From Bacteroidales bacterium (GTDB lineage: Bacteria; Bacteroidota; Bacteroidia; Bacteroidales; UBA932): DNA of 41,290 bases. Positions 28,071 through 35,344 of this stretch are shown piece by piece (position 1 is the stretch's first letter; each line of letters begins with the position of its first letter). The notes under the pieces were generated by a model. It made no database searches. It was given only the letters and a program-made list of their open reading frames with translations, and was not told the origin of the DNA. The position numbers were made by a program, and so were the translations under genes. The stretch covers positions 1-41,290 of the forward strand of contig JAFQAT010000049.1 of the NCBI GenBank assembly GCA_017399865.1, given 5' to 3'.

Positions 28071-28103
28071 ATCCGGTGAAGCCCCGGCGGGCTTCACACG
28101 GAT
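28071..28103 (-). terminator. Hairpin between major subunit and anchor genes (attenuator candidate)
   Basis: GTGAAGCCC (28076-28084) pairs with GGGCTTCAC (28089-28097) around CGGC. The stem extends with ATCCG/CGGAT after a one-base bulge, 14 bp in all. On the minus strand it is followed by TTTAAAACAAACT, without a true T-run, so partial termination or mRNA end protection is more likely than full termination. Confidence 0.55.
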
Positions 28104-28123
28104 TGAAAGTGTTTCAGTTGGAA

Positions 28124-29650
28124 TTACCAATCAAGTGTTACATTCTGACTGACAATCTTCCACTTAAGGATATTAATCTGGGCACTCAGTTCATACTCTA
28201 CAGTCTCAGGTTTTGTAGGATTTATGGGTTTGGTTTCATCAATTACCGGAGTTCCCATACCTGCGACCTTATTTATAGCGATGCTATATGCATGATTTCT
28301 TACAACACCGTAATTATTGACATTCTCATCTGTGCCAAAGTGCTCAATATCAGTAAAGAAGTATGCTTTACCACCTTTCCAACATAGTAAGTCATTATAA
28401 GCTGCTAAAATATTCTCAACTTCAGGAGAATTAGCTGTAACGCCATCTCCTAAAACAACTTTAGACTTGTAATCATTCTGTTTTGTATTCTCACCTGTTG
28501 TAACAATAGAGAGTTGATCTTTTGTAAACGCGGCCGGGGTGCCAGAATTATTCCATGTCTGTCCTTCAAGTTTAGTAACAACCATATTCAGAAAATCCTC
28601 CATTGTATACATTGATCCACCATACTGAACAACATTAATAGGCATTGCGCTTGCCCTATCACCCTCACCTTCATAATAACCTTTTACGGTTACAGCAACC
28701 ATAAGCTTAGTTCTATCATCAGCTTCTGTAGTTGTATTCTCATGACAATACATGGCAGTACTTGGAGCTGTATTGATTGCTGTATAAGCTATAGACGTAT
28801 ACGTACCCTCCTCATATGAATCAGCCCAATATGAACGAACATTAGTAGGATCATTCCACTGATTATCTGTCCAAGTTGAAAAATTATAATCTGATATTTT
28901 TTTGAAAAGATATGACTGAGGAGCCTCTGACGCAAGAGCATAACCAGTCACCTCTGGCCAATAATTGAGAGTTTTACCATTTGTCAATGCTACCGACTTT
29001 TCCCATGATGGGTCATATGACGCCGGTGACGTTGCTGAAACTTTTGCAGCTACACGCTCAACATATACATTTACAGGAACCGCTGGAGAACCTTGTTTCA
29101 CAATATTAGCATCCTCAATCTGAGAGGCACATGCATTGCCCCCATTTGCCCAATATGACGAGTTGGTAATAACGAAGTTATCACCTACTTTAAAATTACT
29201 GTTGAGCAAGGCTTGTGCTTGGGAAAGAGTTGTAGCGCCCTCAATAGACGTCTTCATTGCATCATTATAATTCAGAATAGCGAGCATCTTTCTAGGCGTA
29301 ATTGACGTTCCTTCCAAAACCACTTTGATATCTGACTGACTCTCCACATTCGGATTATAAGTACCATCTGTAAAAGAAAATTTATTAAGATCCGTAAATT
29401 CCTTTACATACATATAGTCTCCTGCTGAGGTATAAAATGCCAGCAGAACATTTGTTACATCATTCTCTCCATTCTCACCTGCTACATATCCACCATCTAA
29501 TCCCTTGGTAGCAGTACCTGTAGCATTGATTCTTACTGTCAGATAAGCATCTTCACCCAATACTTCCGGTCCTACTGGATCCGCTTCCTTGTTACAAGCG
29601 CAGAGTGCTGCGAATGCGAACAAGCTTAAAAACAAATTTCTTGTCTTCAT
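28124..29650 (-). CDS. Mfa1 family major fimbrial subunit
   Basis: The 508-residue lipoprotein (LFAFAALCAC, Cys19) has the early pattern DAYLTVRINATGTATKG and then VTNVLLAFYTSAGDY, typical of Mfa1/FimA-type fimbrillins. A VYVERVAAKVSA strand appears mid-protein. The C-terminal NILKWKIVSQNVTLDW matches the end of Mfa1-family proteins, whose C-terminal strand takes part in polymerisation. It should form the fimbrial shaft. It is third in the operon, 37 bases after the DUF3868 gene, and is followed by a hairpin and the anchor gene. It is markedly AT-rich: one hand-counted line (28681-28740) is 22 of 60 G or C. That fits a diversifying surface antigen. Confidence 0.88.
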   Translation of the reverse strand: MKTRNLFLSLFAFAALCACNKEADPVGPEVLGEDAYLTVRINATGTATKGLDGGYVAGENGENDVTNVLLAFYTSAGDYMYVKEFTDLNKFSFTDGTYNPNVESQSDIKVVLEGTSITPRKMLAILNYNDAMKTSIEGATTLSQAQALLNSNFKVGDNFVITNSSYWANGGNACASQIEDANIVKQGSPAVPVNVYVERVAAKVSATSPASYDPSWEKSVALTNGKTLNYWPEVTGYALASEAPQSYLFKKISDYNFSTWTDNQWNDPTNVRSYWADSYEEGTYTSIAYTAINTAPSTAMYCHENTTTEADDRTKLMVAVTVKGYYEGEGDRASAMPINVVQYGGSMYTMEDFLNMVVTKLEGQTWNNSGTPAAFTKDQLSIVTTGENTKQNDYKSKVVLGDGVTANSPEVENILAAYNDLLCWKGGKAYFFTDIEHFGTDENVNNYGVVRNHAYSIAINKVAGMGTPVIDETKPINPTKPETVEYELSAQINILKWKIVSQNVTLDW

Positions 29651-29687
29651 AATTGATTTAGTTTAAATGTTAATAGTTGATTGTTGA

Positions 29688-31109
29688 TTATAAATTGTAA
29701 TATGAATTTATTTTCTCTATCGGTTCGCGGGCCTTGGTGATGCCTGCCGCGAGAGATTTCTCGAGCAGAGGCAGGGCCTCGGCGTAATTCTTCTGGATGA
29801 ACTCGTAGACTCCGCGTGCGTAGACAGCTTCGATGCTGTCACCCGCCTTGTCGAGATAGCGGAGGGCGTTCTTCATATCGCCGCGTCCCATCGCCGTGTT
29901 TGCGGCATTGAGGTTGGCCGCCTCGTCCTCCGGATACATCCTGACTGCAGTCTCAAAGACCTCGATGAACTCAGGGCTTCCCACTTCGAGGGTCTGGGCG
30001 TAGAGGTAGAACTCGTTGAGGCTGAGGTTCTGCGGCTTGGTCCTTACAAGTTCCGCGATCTCCGCCGGGTCGCTGTAGCTCCTGACCGAATACTCGATCA
30101 CATAGTCTGTGTGGCGGAGTGCTGGATAGCAGTGGTCGAGAAGATGGCGGTACTCGGTCTTGTATGTCGACTTGATCTTCCACTCCTTCGCGTCCGGTTC
30201 GAGCGGGCCGTCGATGATGGCAAGGATGGCATCCTTGTTCGGAATGACAGACGATGCGACATATTTCCTCAGGCCGGCCCAGTCCTCTGGCTCGAAGGAT
30301 GTATGGATGCTTTCCTCCGGGAAAGGATAGAGCTGGCAAACATAGGCCTTGAGGGCCTCCGTACGCTCTTTCGCGAGCTTGGTATTGTTCTCGTATGAGC
30401 TTTCAGGGGATGCATAGCCCTTGATGCTCATCGAAAGTATGGTCACGTCATCGTCCTCGCGGATAGAATCGATGCCGGATGTGATCTTTCCGAGCTCGAG
30501 GATGTTGTTGCGGTATTCAGGATGGATCCGGGTCTCGCTGACAGGGAAGTCGATGTATGCGGTTCCGGAAATGTTCCTGACCTTTACGGCCTCGGCCGCC
30601 GGGCTGACGTAAAGGAACTCAGGCCTGTACGGACCGTCATAACGCAGAAGGGACGATGTGGCGGTGCTGAAGATCCTGCTGCAGCAGCCATATTCGTCGA
30701 CAGTGAGGGTAAGATGGGCTCCGTCCATCCAAGGGCGGTAAGGGACCACGGCCTCATACTCCATCACATCCGGCGCATCCTTCTTCATGAAGCTCCTTTC
30801 TGCAGGGCCTGTTATCATGAACTCACCATTCCTCTTGTAGTAGTACCACCTGTTATAGCTGTAGACGCCCACCGAATTGAGGACCACAAGGCTGTCGCCG
30901 TTGGATATCTTCGGGGTGATGACCATGGCGCGGTCGTGCCTGATGTCGAGGTCGGACATATCCATATCCATATGGACAGCCATGTAGCGTCCGTTCCTTG
31001 CAAGGTTCACATTGTCGGCCTTGATTCCCGAAAGGCCGTCATTCTGCGAATGTGCGGCTGCCGATGCCGCAAGCATTATGATGATTGATATGATTCTTTT
31101 CATGGTCAT
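29688..31109 (-). CDS. DUF3868 protein with OmpA-like and TPR regions
   Basis: The 473-residue protein has a Sec signal (IIIMLAASAAAHSQ). Residues about 25-190 match DUF3868 (MDMDMSDLDIRHDRAMVITP). A region around 200-260 resembles an OmpA-type peptidoglycan-binding motif (LSMSIKGYASPESSYENN, then AKERTEALKAYV). The C-terminal part has TPR-like helices (DEAANLNAANTAMGRGDMKN, then LRYLDKAG). DUF3868 proteins recur next to DUF3575 proteins in Bacteroidetes fimbrial loci, and a role in assembly or anchoring to the cell wall is inferred from that context. It starts 5 bases after the DUF3575 gene. Confidence 0.82.
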   Translation of the reverse strand: MTMKRIISIIIMLAASAAAHSQNDGLSGIKADNVNLARNGRYMAVHMDMDMSDLDIRHDRAMVITPKISNGDSLVVLNSVGVYSYNRWYYYKRNGEFMITGPAERSFMKKDAPDVMEYEAVVPYRPWMDGAHLTLTVDEYGCCSRIFSTATSSLLRYDGPYRPEFLYVSPAAEAVKVRNISGTAYIDFPVSETRIHPEYRNNILELGKITSGIDSIREDDDVTILSMSIKGYASPESSYENNTKLAKERTEALKAYVCQLYPFPEESIHTSFEPEDWAGLRKYVASSVIPNKDAILAIIDGPLEPDAKEWKIKSTYKTEYRHLLDHCYPALRHTDYVIEYSVRSYSDPAEIAELVRTKPQNLSLNEFYLYAQTLEVGSPEFIEVFETAVRMYPEDEAANLNAANTAMGRGDMKNALRYLDKAGDSIEAVYARGVYEFIQKNYAEALPLLEKSLAAGITKAREPIEKINSYYNL

Positions 31110-31114
31110 TCAGG

Positions 31115-31700
31115 TTAGAAGATGTATACAAGACTTATCGCCGCCTTGGTAGGCCCAACAAAATGTGCCGGTTGACCGGTAAGCACGCGCTTACCACAAC
31201 CGACACAATTGAATTTATCGTATTCCGTATATATGTATCCTACTCCCAGCTCTGCCTCCAGGTTAAGATGTCGTCCCAGGATCCATGCATAGCCGTATGC
31301 TATACCCCCCCCCCATGAAATAACCTTGGAATCTATGATCCGATAGCTGCGAAAAGTCTGTTCCAAGGAAACTGATGCTGTTCCTGATGCCTCCGACATT
31401 ATACTGTCCACCTATCCCGTGCAGGGCTACGAAATGGCCAGAGAATGCGTCACAGTTCCAGAACCTCACTTCCGGCTGGATCATCCAGTGCTTCCACTTT
31501 GTCCCTTCCTTGATAGTCCAGGCGTTGTAATTGCCAGAGAAGTCGACTGTCCAACGGTCGTATAACCGGTATTCGAAACCCAGATTGACCGTAGAAGTCA
31601 TATCGTAGATGATGTTTGTCTTTACCGCATAGTCCTGGGCTGACGTCAGAGTCCAGGAAGTAAGGAAAACAACAAGAGAAACGAGAAATTTCCTTCTCAT
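31115..31700 (-). pseudogene. DUF3575 fimbrial-operon protein, frameshifted at a G10 tract
   Basis: Two overlapping minus-strand frames together give one DUF3575 protein. The first frame (from ATG 31700; an ATG at 31709 is also possible) has a signal peptide ending TSAQD, then VKTNIIYDMTSTVNLGFEYR and HGIGGQYNVGG, and reads into the tract as GYFMGGG. The second frame continues IAYGYAWILGRH, NLEAELGVGYIYTEYD and GPTKAAISLVYIF to its stop at 31115. The switch falls at ten G residues (31305-31314, C on the plus strand); nine or twelve would restore the frame. DUF3575 proteins are predicted outer-membrane beta-barrels and head this operon type. The break may be phase variation, a real mutation or a sequencing error. 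Confidence 0.8.
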
Positions 31701-31749
31701 TTTACACACAATTAAAATTTATAATACACCTTCAAAACCTATGGGAGGG

Positions 31750-31783
31750 CAAAAGTACTGAAAATAATACACATTGCAACAAA
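31750..31783 (-). promoter_or_regulatory. Consensus promoter of the fimbrial operon
   Basis: On the minus strand TTTG (31780-31783), a 22-base spacer and TACTTTTG (31750-31757) fit the Bacteroidetes consensus. The first operon gene starts about 50 bases downstream. No inverted repeats suitable for promoter inversion were seen around it. Confidence 0.65.
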
Positions 31784-31834
31784 ATTGTATAATATTTTAC
31801 GATTTTTTGTAATAATTCGTAATACGTTTGGCAC

Positions 31835-31864
31835 AAAAAAAGGGCAGACACCCACGTCTGCCCT
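31835..31864 (-). terminator. Rho-independent terminator after the TlpA-like gene
   Basis: AGGGCAGAC (31841-31849) and GTCTGCCCT (31856-31864) form a perfect 9-bp stem with a 6-base loop. On the minus strand it is followed by a run of T (complement of the A-run starting at 31835). It ends the long minus-strand run just before the fimbrial promoter. Confidence 0.88.
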
Positions 31865-31884
31865 GTATAATCAGTAAAAAATTA

Positions 31885-33024
31885 TTACTTCAACAGTTTT
31901 TCAAGATGCTTGCGGAATGATTTCTCATTGACCATGTCACCGTCCACAAGTTCGCCGTCGGCAATCACGAAAGCTGCCGGAAGCGACGAAAGATTGTAAA
32001 GCGGCACATATGGAGACGATGCTCCGCGAGAGTCGCACACATTGATCCAAGGGAGCTCCTGGCTCTTGATCACCCTTGCCCATGCAGCCTTGTCCACATC
32101 GAGAGAGACCTGATAGATTTCAAATCCCTTCTTGTGATAGTCCTGGTAGATGCTCCTGAGGAAATCGAGGTTGAACATCTTCTGGCTTGCGTCGGCAGAA
32201 CTCCAGAAGTAAACCATCACTACCTTTGCATCGACATCGCTGAGCTTTACCTTCTGCGAGTTCACGTCAGGGAGCTCGATGTCAGGATATCCTACAGGCT
32301 CGGCTGAATTGAGGCGCGACTCGAGCTCGAGATAGTTCATGCGTCTGTCAGCCTCCGCCCTCAGGGCCTTCACATATCTTGAATCAGGATATACGAGCGA
32401 GAGGGAGTCTGCGATCGTCGAGAAATGGAGGGCGTCGGTAGACTGGGCGAACACCGGCAGGTCTGAGCCGAAGTTCTGGAAAAGCACAGGCACCGAAGTG
32501 AGCGAACGGCTGTTCTCAAGCACATACCTTACACAATGTCTGTAATAGTTCACATATTCCTGGCCCATCTGGCGCTTGATCGCGTCGAGTTCCTCGCCCG
32601 TTGCTGTCATCGAGCGCGACGAAAGGTCGCTGAGCTTGACGAGAGCATCGGCATAGTCCTTCTCTACCTGAGCGAGCTTGAGAGACTCCTGCGAGCCTTC
32701 CACAGTATATTTTCCGAGAGTGTCGGAAACTACTGAAACCTTGTCACCGGCCTCGAGAAGCAGAGAGGCCACCTTGGTATCCTTGTAGAATACATAGATG
32801 AACTCCGGCTGTCCCTTCTTGACATCCACCTTGTAGGAAAACTTTCCCGAAGCGTCGGTCTTGAGCGTATCGAGAACTTCGTAGTGGTTGACATTCAAGA
32901 GCTTGACGATGACCTCCGAAGACGGAGCATCAGAAAGTTCGCCTTCTATCCTTGCTTTTGTTCCGCATGAAACCGCCATCATCACGGCTGCGGCAAAAAA
33001 TAAGATCTTACTGAATCTTGACAT
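31885..33024 (-). CDS. TlpA-like thioredoxin-fold lipoprotein without CxxC
   Basis: The start is set at 33024 because the protein then begins MSRFSKILFF with a lipoprotein signal ending VSC (Cys20); the frame is open further upstream but that part is not protein-like. The result is 379 residues. The N-terminal part (KARIEGELSD, then LKTDASGKFSYKVDV) matches DUF4369. The C-terminal part is a TlpA/AhpC-type fold with VVMVYFWSS and FEIYQVSLDVD. Where active TlpA proteins have WCxxC this one has SSADASQK, so no redox cysteine pair is present. It is probably a structural or binding protein. It overlaps the HIT gene by 17 bases. Confidence 0.82.
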   Translation of the reverse strand: MSRFSKILFFAAAVMMAVSCGTKARIEGELSDAPSSEVIVKLLNVNHYEVLDTLKTDASGKFSYKVDVKKGQPEFIYVFYKDTKVASLLLEAGDKVSVVSDTLGKYTVEGSQESLKLAQVEKDYADALVKLSDLSSRSMTATGEELDAIKRQMGQEYVNYYRHCVRYVLENSRSLTSVPVLFQNFGSDLPVFAQSTDALHFSTIADSLSLVYPDSRYVKALRAEADRRMNYLELESRLNSAEPVGYPDIELPDVNSQKVKLSDVDAKVVMVYFWSSADASQKMFNLDFLRSIYQDYHKKGFEIYQVSLDVDKAAWARVIKSQELPWINVCDSRGASSPYVPLYNLSSLPAAFVIADGELVDGDMVNEKSFRKHLEKLLK

Positions 33025-33415
33025 ATTCGTTGTAGATTGATGAAGCGATCTCCGCAAATTCTTCCGAAGAAAGCTCGAGTTTCTTTTTTCTGAAATCCAT
33101 GTCGCCTTCGCTCTGGAGAGGGACAAGATGGATATGGGTGTGGGGTACCTCCATTCCAAGCACGGCCACGCCTACCCTCTTGCAAGGGACGGCGGCCTTG
33201 ATGGCCTGCGCCACCTTCTTTGCGAAGGCGCAGAGGCCCATGTAGGTTTCGTCGTCGAGATTGAAGATGTAGTCGTCCTCGACGTTTTTCGGAATCACGA
33301 GGGTATGGCCCTTCGCCATTGGAGCGATGTCGAGGAATGCGTAGAACTCCTCGCTTTCCGCCACCTTATAGGACGGAATCTCGCCTTTGGCTATTCTGGT
33401 AAAAATCGTTGCCAT
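33008..33415 (-). CDS. HIT family protein (histidine triad)
   Basis: The 135-residue protein shows the histidine-triad motif PHTHIHLVPL, giving His92, His94 and His96, and the N-terminal pattern FTRIAKGEIPSYKV followed by LDIAPMAKGHTLVIPK. HIT proteins hydrolyse nucleoside phosphoramidates or dinucleotides. The start at 33415 (MATIFTR) is chosen because the upstream open frame is the translation of the dispersed repeat and carries CHPERSEGS, not a protein domain. The gene follows greA after a 96-base gap holding that repeat, and overlaps the TlpA-like gene. Confidence 0.92.
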   Translation of the reverse strand: MATIFTRIAKGEIPSYKVAESEEFYAFLDIAPMAKGHTLVIPKNVEDDYIFNLDDETYMGLCAFAKKVAQAIKAAVPCKRVGVAVLGMEVPHTHIHLVPLQSEGDMDFRKKKLELSSEEFAEIASSIYNEYVKIQ

Positions 33416-33433
33416 TTCTTTTACTGGTTTTAA

Positions 33434-33462
33434 AGATCCTTCGCTTCGCTCAGGATGACAAT
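33434..33462. repeat. Dispersed CHPERSEGS-type repeat between greA and the HIT gene
   Basis: These 29 bases are the exact reverse complement of 16067-16095 inside tsaB. Similar TGTCATCCTGAGCG-type segments are known from many bacterial genomes. A 10-base word, ACAATGTGAT, occurs at 33460-33469 and again at 33514-33523 over the end of greA. Confidence 0.85.
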
Positions 33463-33511
33463 GTGATGGGCCCACATAATGGGAGGGGCCTCTGGAACAC
33501 ATTGGGACCGA

Positions 33512-33979
33512 CTACAATGTGATATCCAATATTTCGAATTTGATGACGCCGGCAGGAACCTTGGCCTCCACCACTTCTCCGACCTTGTGGCCCATAAGCG
33601 CCTGTCCGATAGGAGTCTGGGCTGCAAGCTTGCCTGCCATGAAGTCAGCCTCGTTCTCTCCCACGAGAGTAAAGGTCATGACCTGGTTTGTATTGAGGTT
33701 CTTCACCTTCACCTTGTTGAGCATCTGAACCTTCTCTGTACCGATCTGCGACTCGTCGATGACGCGTGCATTGGCAACAAGGTTCTGGAGCTTTGAAATA
33801 TTGAGCTCGAGGAGTCCCTGAGCCTCTCTTGCAGCCTCATACTCAGCGTTCTCCGAAAGGTCTCCCTTATCGCGTGCTTCGGCGATGGCCGCAGAAATCA
33901 CAGGACGCTGCGCGATCGCTTCGGCAAGTTCCTTCTTTAGTTTATCAAGACCCTCCTGGGTCATGTACTGTAGTGCCAT
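33512..33979 (-). CDS. greA: Transcription elongation factor GreA
   Basis: The 155-residue protein rescues backtracked RNA polymerase by stimulating transcript cleavage. The N-terminal coiled coil contains RDKGDLSENAEYEAAREAQG (about 36-55), whose acidic tip residues enter the secondary channel. The C-terminal FKBP-like domain ends with TPIGQALMGHKVGEVVEAKV. Length and motifs are standard. It lies 23 bases after the conserved hypothetical gene. Confidence 0.96.
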   Translation of the reverse strand: MALQYMTQEGLDKLKKELAEAIAQRPVISAAIAEARDKGDLSENAEYEAAREAQGLLELNISKLQNLVANARVIDESQIGTEKVQMLNKVKVKNLNTNQVMTFTLVGENEADFMAGKLAAQTPIGQALMGHKVGEVVEAKVPAGVIKFEILDITL

Positions 33980-34002
33980 AAATATTGTCTTTAATTATGT
34001 TA

Positions 34003-34464
34003 TTAATCTGTATATTTCGGTTTCATTATCTCGGAGTAGATCACGAGCTTCTTCGGGTCGATCTTCTCCCTTTCCTTCTGGTCTTCTTCAATCAGTATAG
34101 GCTTAGGCTTCGGTTTCCCGGCCTGTGCCTTTGTCGGAGCAGTCTGCCTCTCCACATTCTCCGTCATGGTGAAGAACGATGCCACACGGTCGGTAGGCAT
34201 GTAATATGTCACCGGTTTCGGTAACACTTCCGTGATATTGCCGTCGTCGTCATACTTCACATCATCATCAGGCTCCGCATCTTCATTGTCTTCCATGAAG
34301 AACTTCGGGGCGTTCGATTCTTCGTCTTCGTTGCCGCCGAGGGCCTTGGCGATCTTCCGCATCTTCTCGGCCTGATCCATGTTGCCGGCCTGCTCCAGTT
34401 TCTTTCCGATCAGCTTGAAGATGAACGGAAGAAGAATGAACAGTAGAGGTAGTAATACTTCCAT
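34003..34464 (-). CDS. Conserved Bacteroidales hypothetical protein with N-terminal membrane helix
   Basis: The 153-residue protein begins with one hydrophobic helix (VLLPLLFILLPFIFKLIG) and a short basic helix. An acidic, probably disordered middle (NEDEESN, EDNEDAEPDDDVKYDDD) follows, then a Pro/Lys-rich stretch and a conserved-looking end, KKLVIYSEIMKPKY. The tail and its position between ribF (4-base gap) and greA resemble a family found across Bacteroidales. No function can be given; it may be a membrane-tethered adaptor. Confidence 0.7.
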   Translation of the reverse strand: MEVLLPLLFILLPFIFKLIGKKLEQAGNMDQAEKMRKIAKALGGNEDEESNAPKFFMEDNEDAEPDDDVKYDDDGNITEVLPKPVTYYMPTDRVASFFTMTENVERQTAPTKAQAGKPKPKPILIEEDQKEREKIDPKKLVIYSEIMKPKYTD

Positions 34465-34468
34465 AATA

Positions 34469-35344
34469 CTAGTATTTTAGGCAGCTGTCGCGGTCACGTG
34501 ACAGCTGGGCTTTCAGTTCGTCAAGGGATGCGAACCGGACTTCGTCCCTTATCTTCCGGAGGAAGGTGATCCGGATGTCCAGTCCGTATATATCCTCGTC
34601 AAATCCGAAGATGTTTGTCTCTATCGTGCGGGCATTTCCGGCAGAGACCGTCGGTCTGTGGCCTATGTTGCACATTCCGAAAAGCGACTTCCCTACCGTC
34701 TCGACCTTCACGAAATACACACCGTTGCCGGGTACTAGCTTAAGCGGCTCATAGAGCTGCATGTTCGCTGTCGGGAAACCGATCGTCCTTCCTATACGGT
34801 TGCCTGCGACGACAACCCCGTGGAGGGAATAATCATATCCCAGCATAGAAGCCGCACCCTGCACGTCTCCCGCCTCAAGCAGATTGCGGATCTTGGTGGA
34901 GCTCACTGCGTATCCCTCCACCGACGGGACCATGGCCGTCCTTATGACCTCGAGCCCGAGGTCTTCGGCCGTCACGGCCACCTGATCCGGATTCATGGCG
35001 TCGCTGCCGACCCTGTTGTCATAGCCAAGCAGGACCGTCTTCGCGCCGAATCTTTCCATGAGCATGCGCAGATATTCCTGCGTGGTCATGGCGCTGAAGT
35101 CCTTCGTGAACGGAAGCACTTCAACATGGTCCACACCCAGTTCCTGAAGCATCCGCTTCTTCTCCTGGAGGGTGGTGAGGAGCCTCAACGAACGAGCCTC
35201 CTTTTGCAGCACGTTACGGGGATGTGGCCAGAATGTGATGACCATGCTTTCATCCCCGCGTACTGCTGCAGCCTCAACGAGCTGCCGTATCACAAGACGG
35301 TGTCCGACGTGGACACCGTCGAAAAAGCCAGTTGCTACAACCAT
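34469..35344 (-). CDS. ribF: Bifunctional riboflavin kinase / FAD synthetase
   Basis: The 291-residue enzyme converts riboflavin to FMN and FMN to FAD. The N-terminal nucleotidyltransferase domain shows GFFDGVHVGH (the HxGH-type site) and VLLGYDNRVG. The link region contains SSTKIRNLLEAGDV. The C-terminal riboflavin kinase domain has GNRIGRTIGFPTANM and a GVYFVKVETVG strand. The N-terminus is a few residues shorter than in many homologues because the frame begins directly at VVATGFFDG. The start overlaps the end of the GT3-GT35 gene by 10 bases, so it is probably co-transcribed with the glycogen genes. Confidence 0.95.
   Translation of the reverse strand: MVVATGFFDGVHVGHRLVIRQLVEAAAVRGDESMVITFWPHPRNVLQKEARSLRLLTTLQEKKRMLQELGVDHVEVLPFTKDFSAMTTQEYLRMLMERFGAKTVLLGYDNRVGSDAMNPDQVAVTAEDLGLEVIRTAMVPSVEGYAVSSTKIRNLLEAGDVQGAASMLGYDYSLHGVVVAGNRIGRTIGFPTANMQLYEPLKLVPGNGVYFVKVETVGKSLFGMCNIGHRPTVSAGNARTIETNIFGFDEDIYGLDIRITFLRKIRDEVRFASLDELKAQLSRDRDSCLKY

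Noticed and set aside
33025-33159. N-terminal extension of the TlpA-like protein
   Set aside because: It overlaps the HIT gene in another frame, and the lipoprotein signal starts at 33024.
33416-33502. N-terminal extension of the HIT protein containing CHPERSEGS
   Set aside because: It is translation of the dispersed repeat; the family pattern starts at MATIFTR, at 33415.
34469-35344. FMN riboswitch for ribF
   Set aside because: The ribF start lies inside the preceding gene, leaving no leader, and no riboswitch-like fold was seen.
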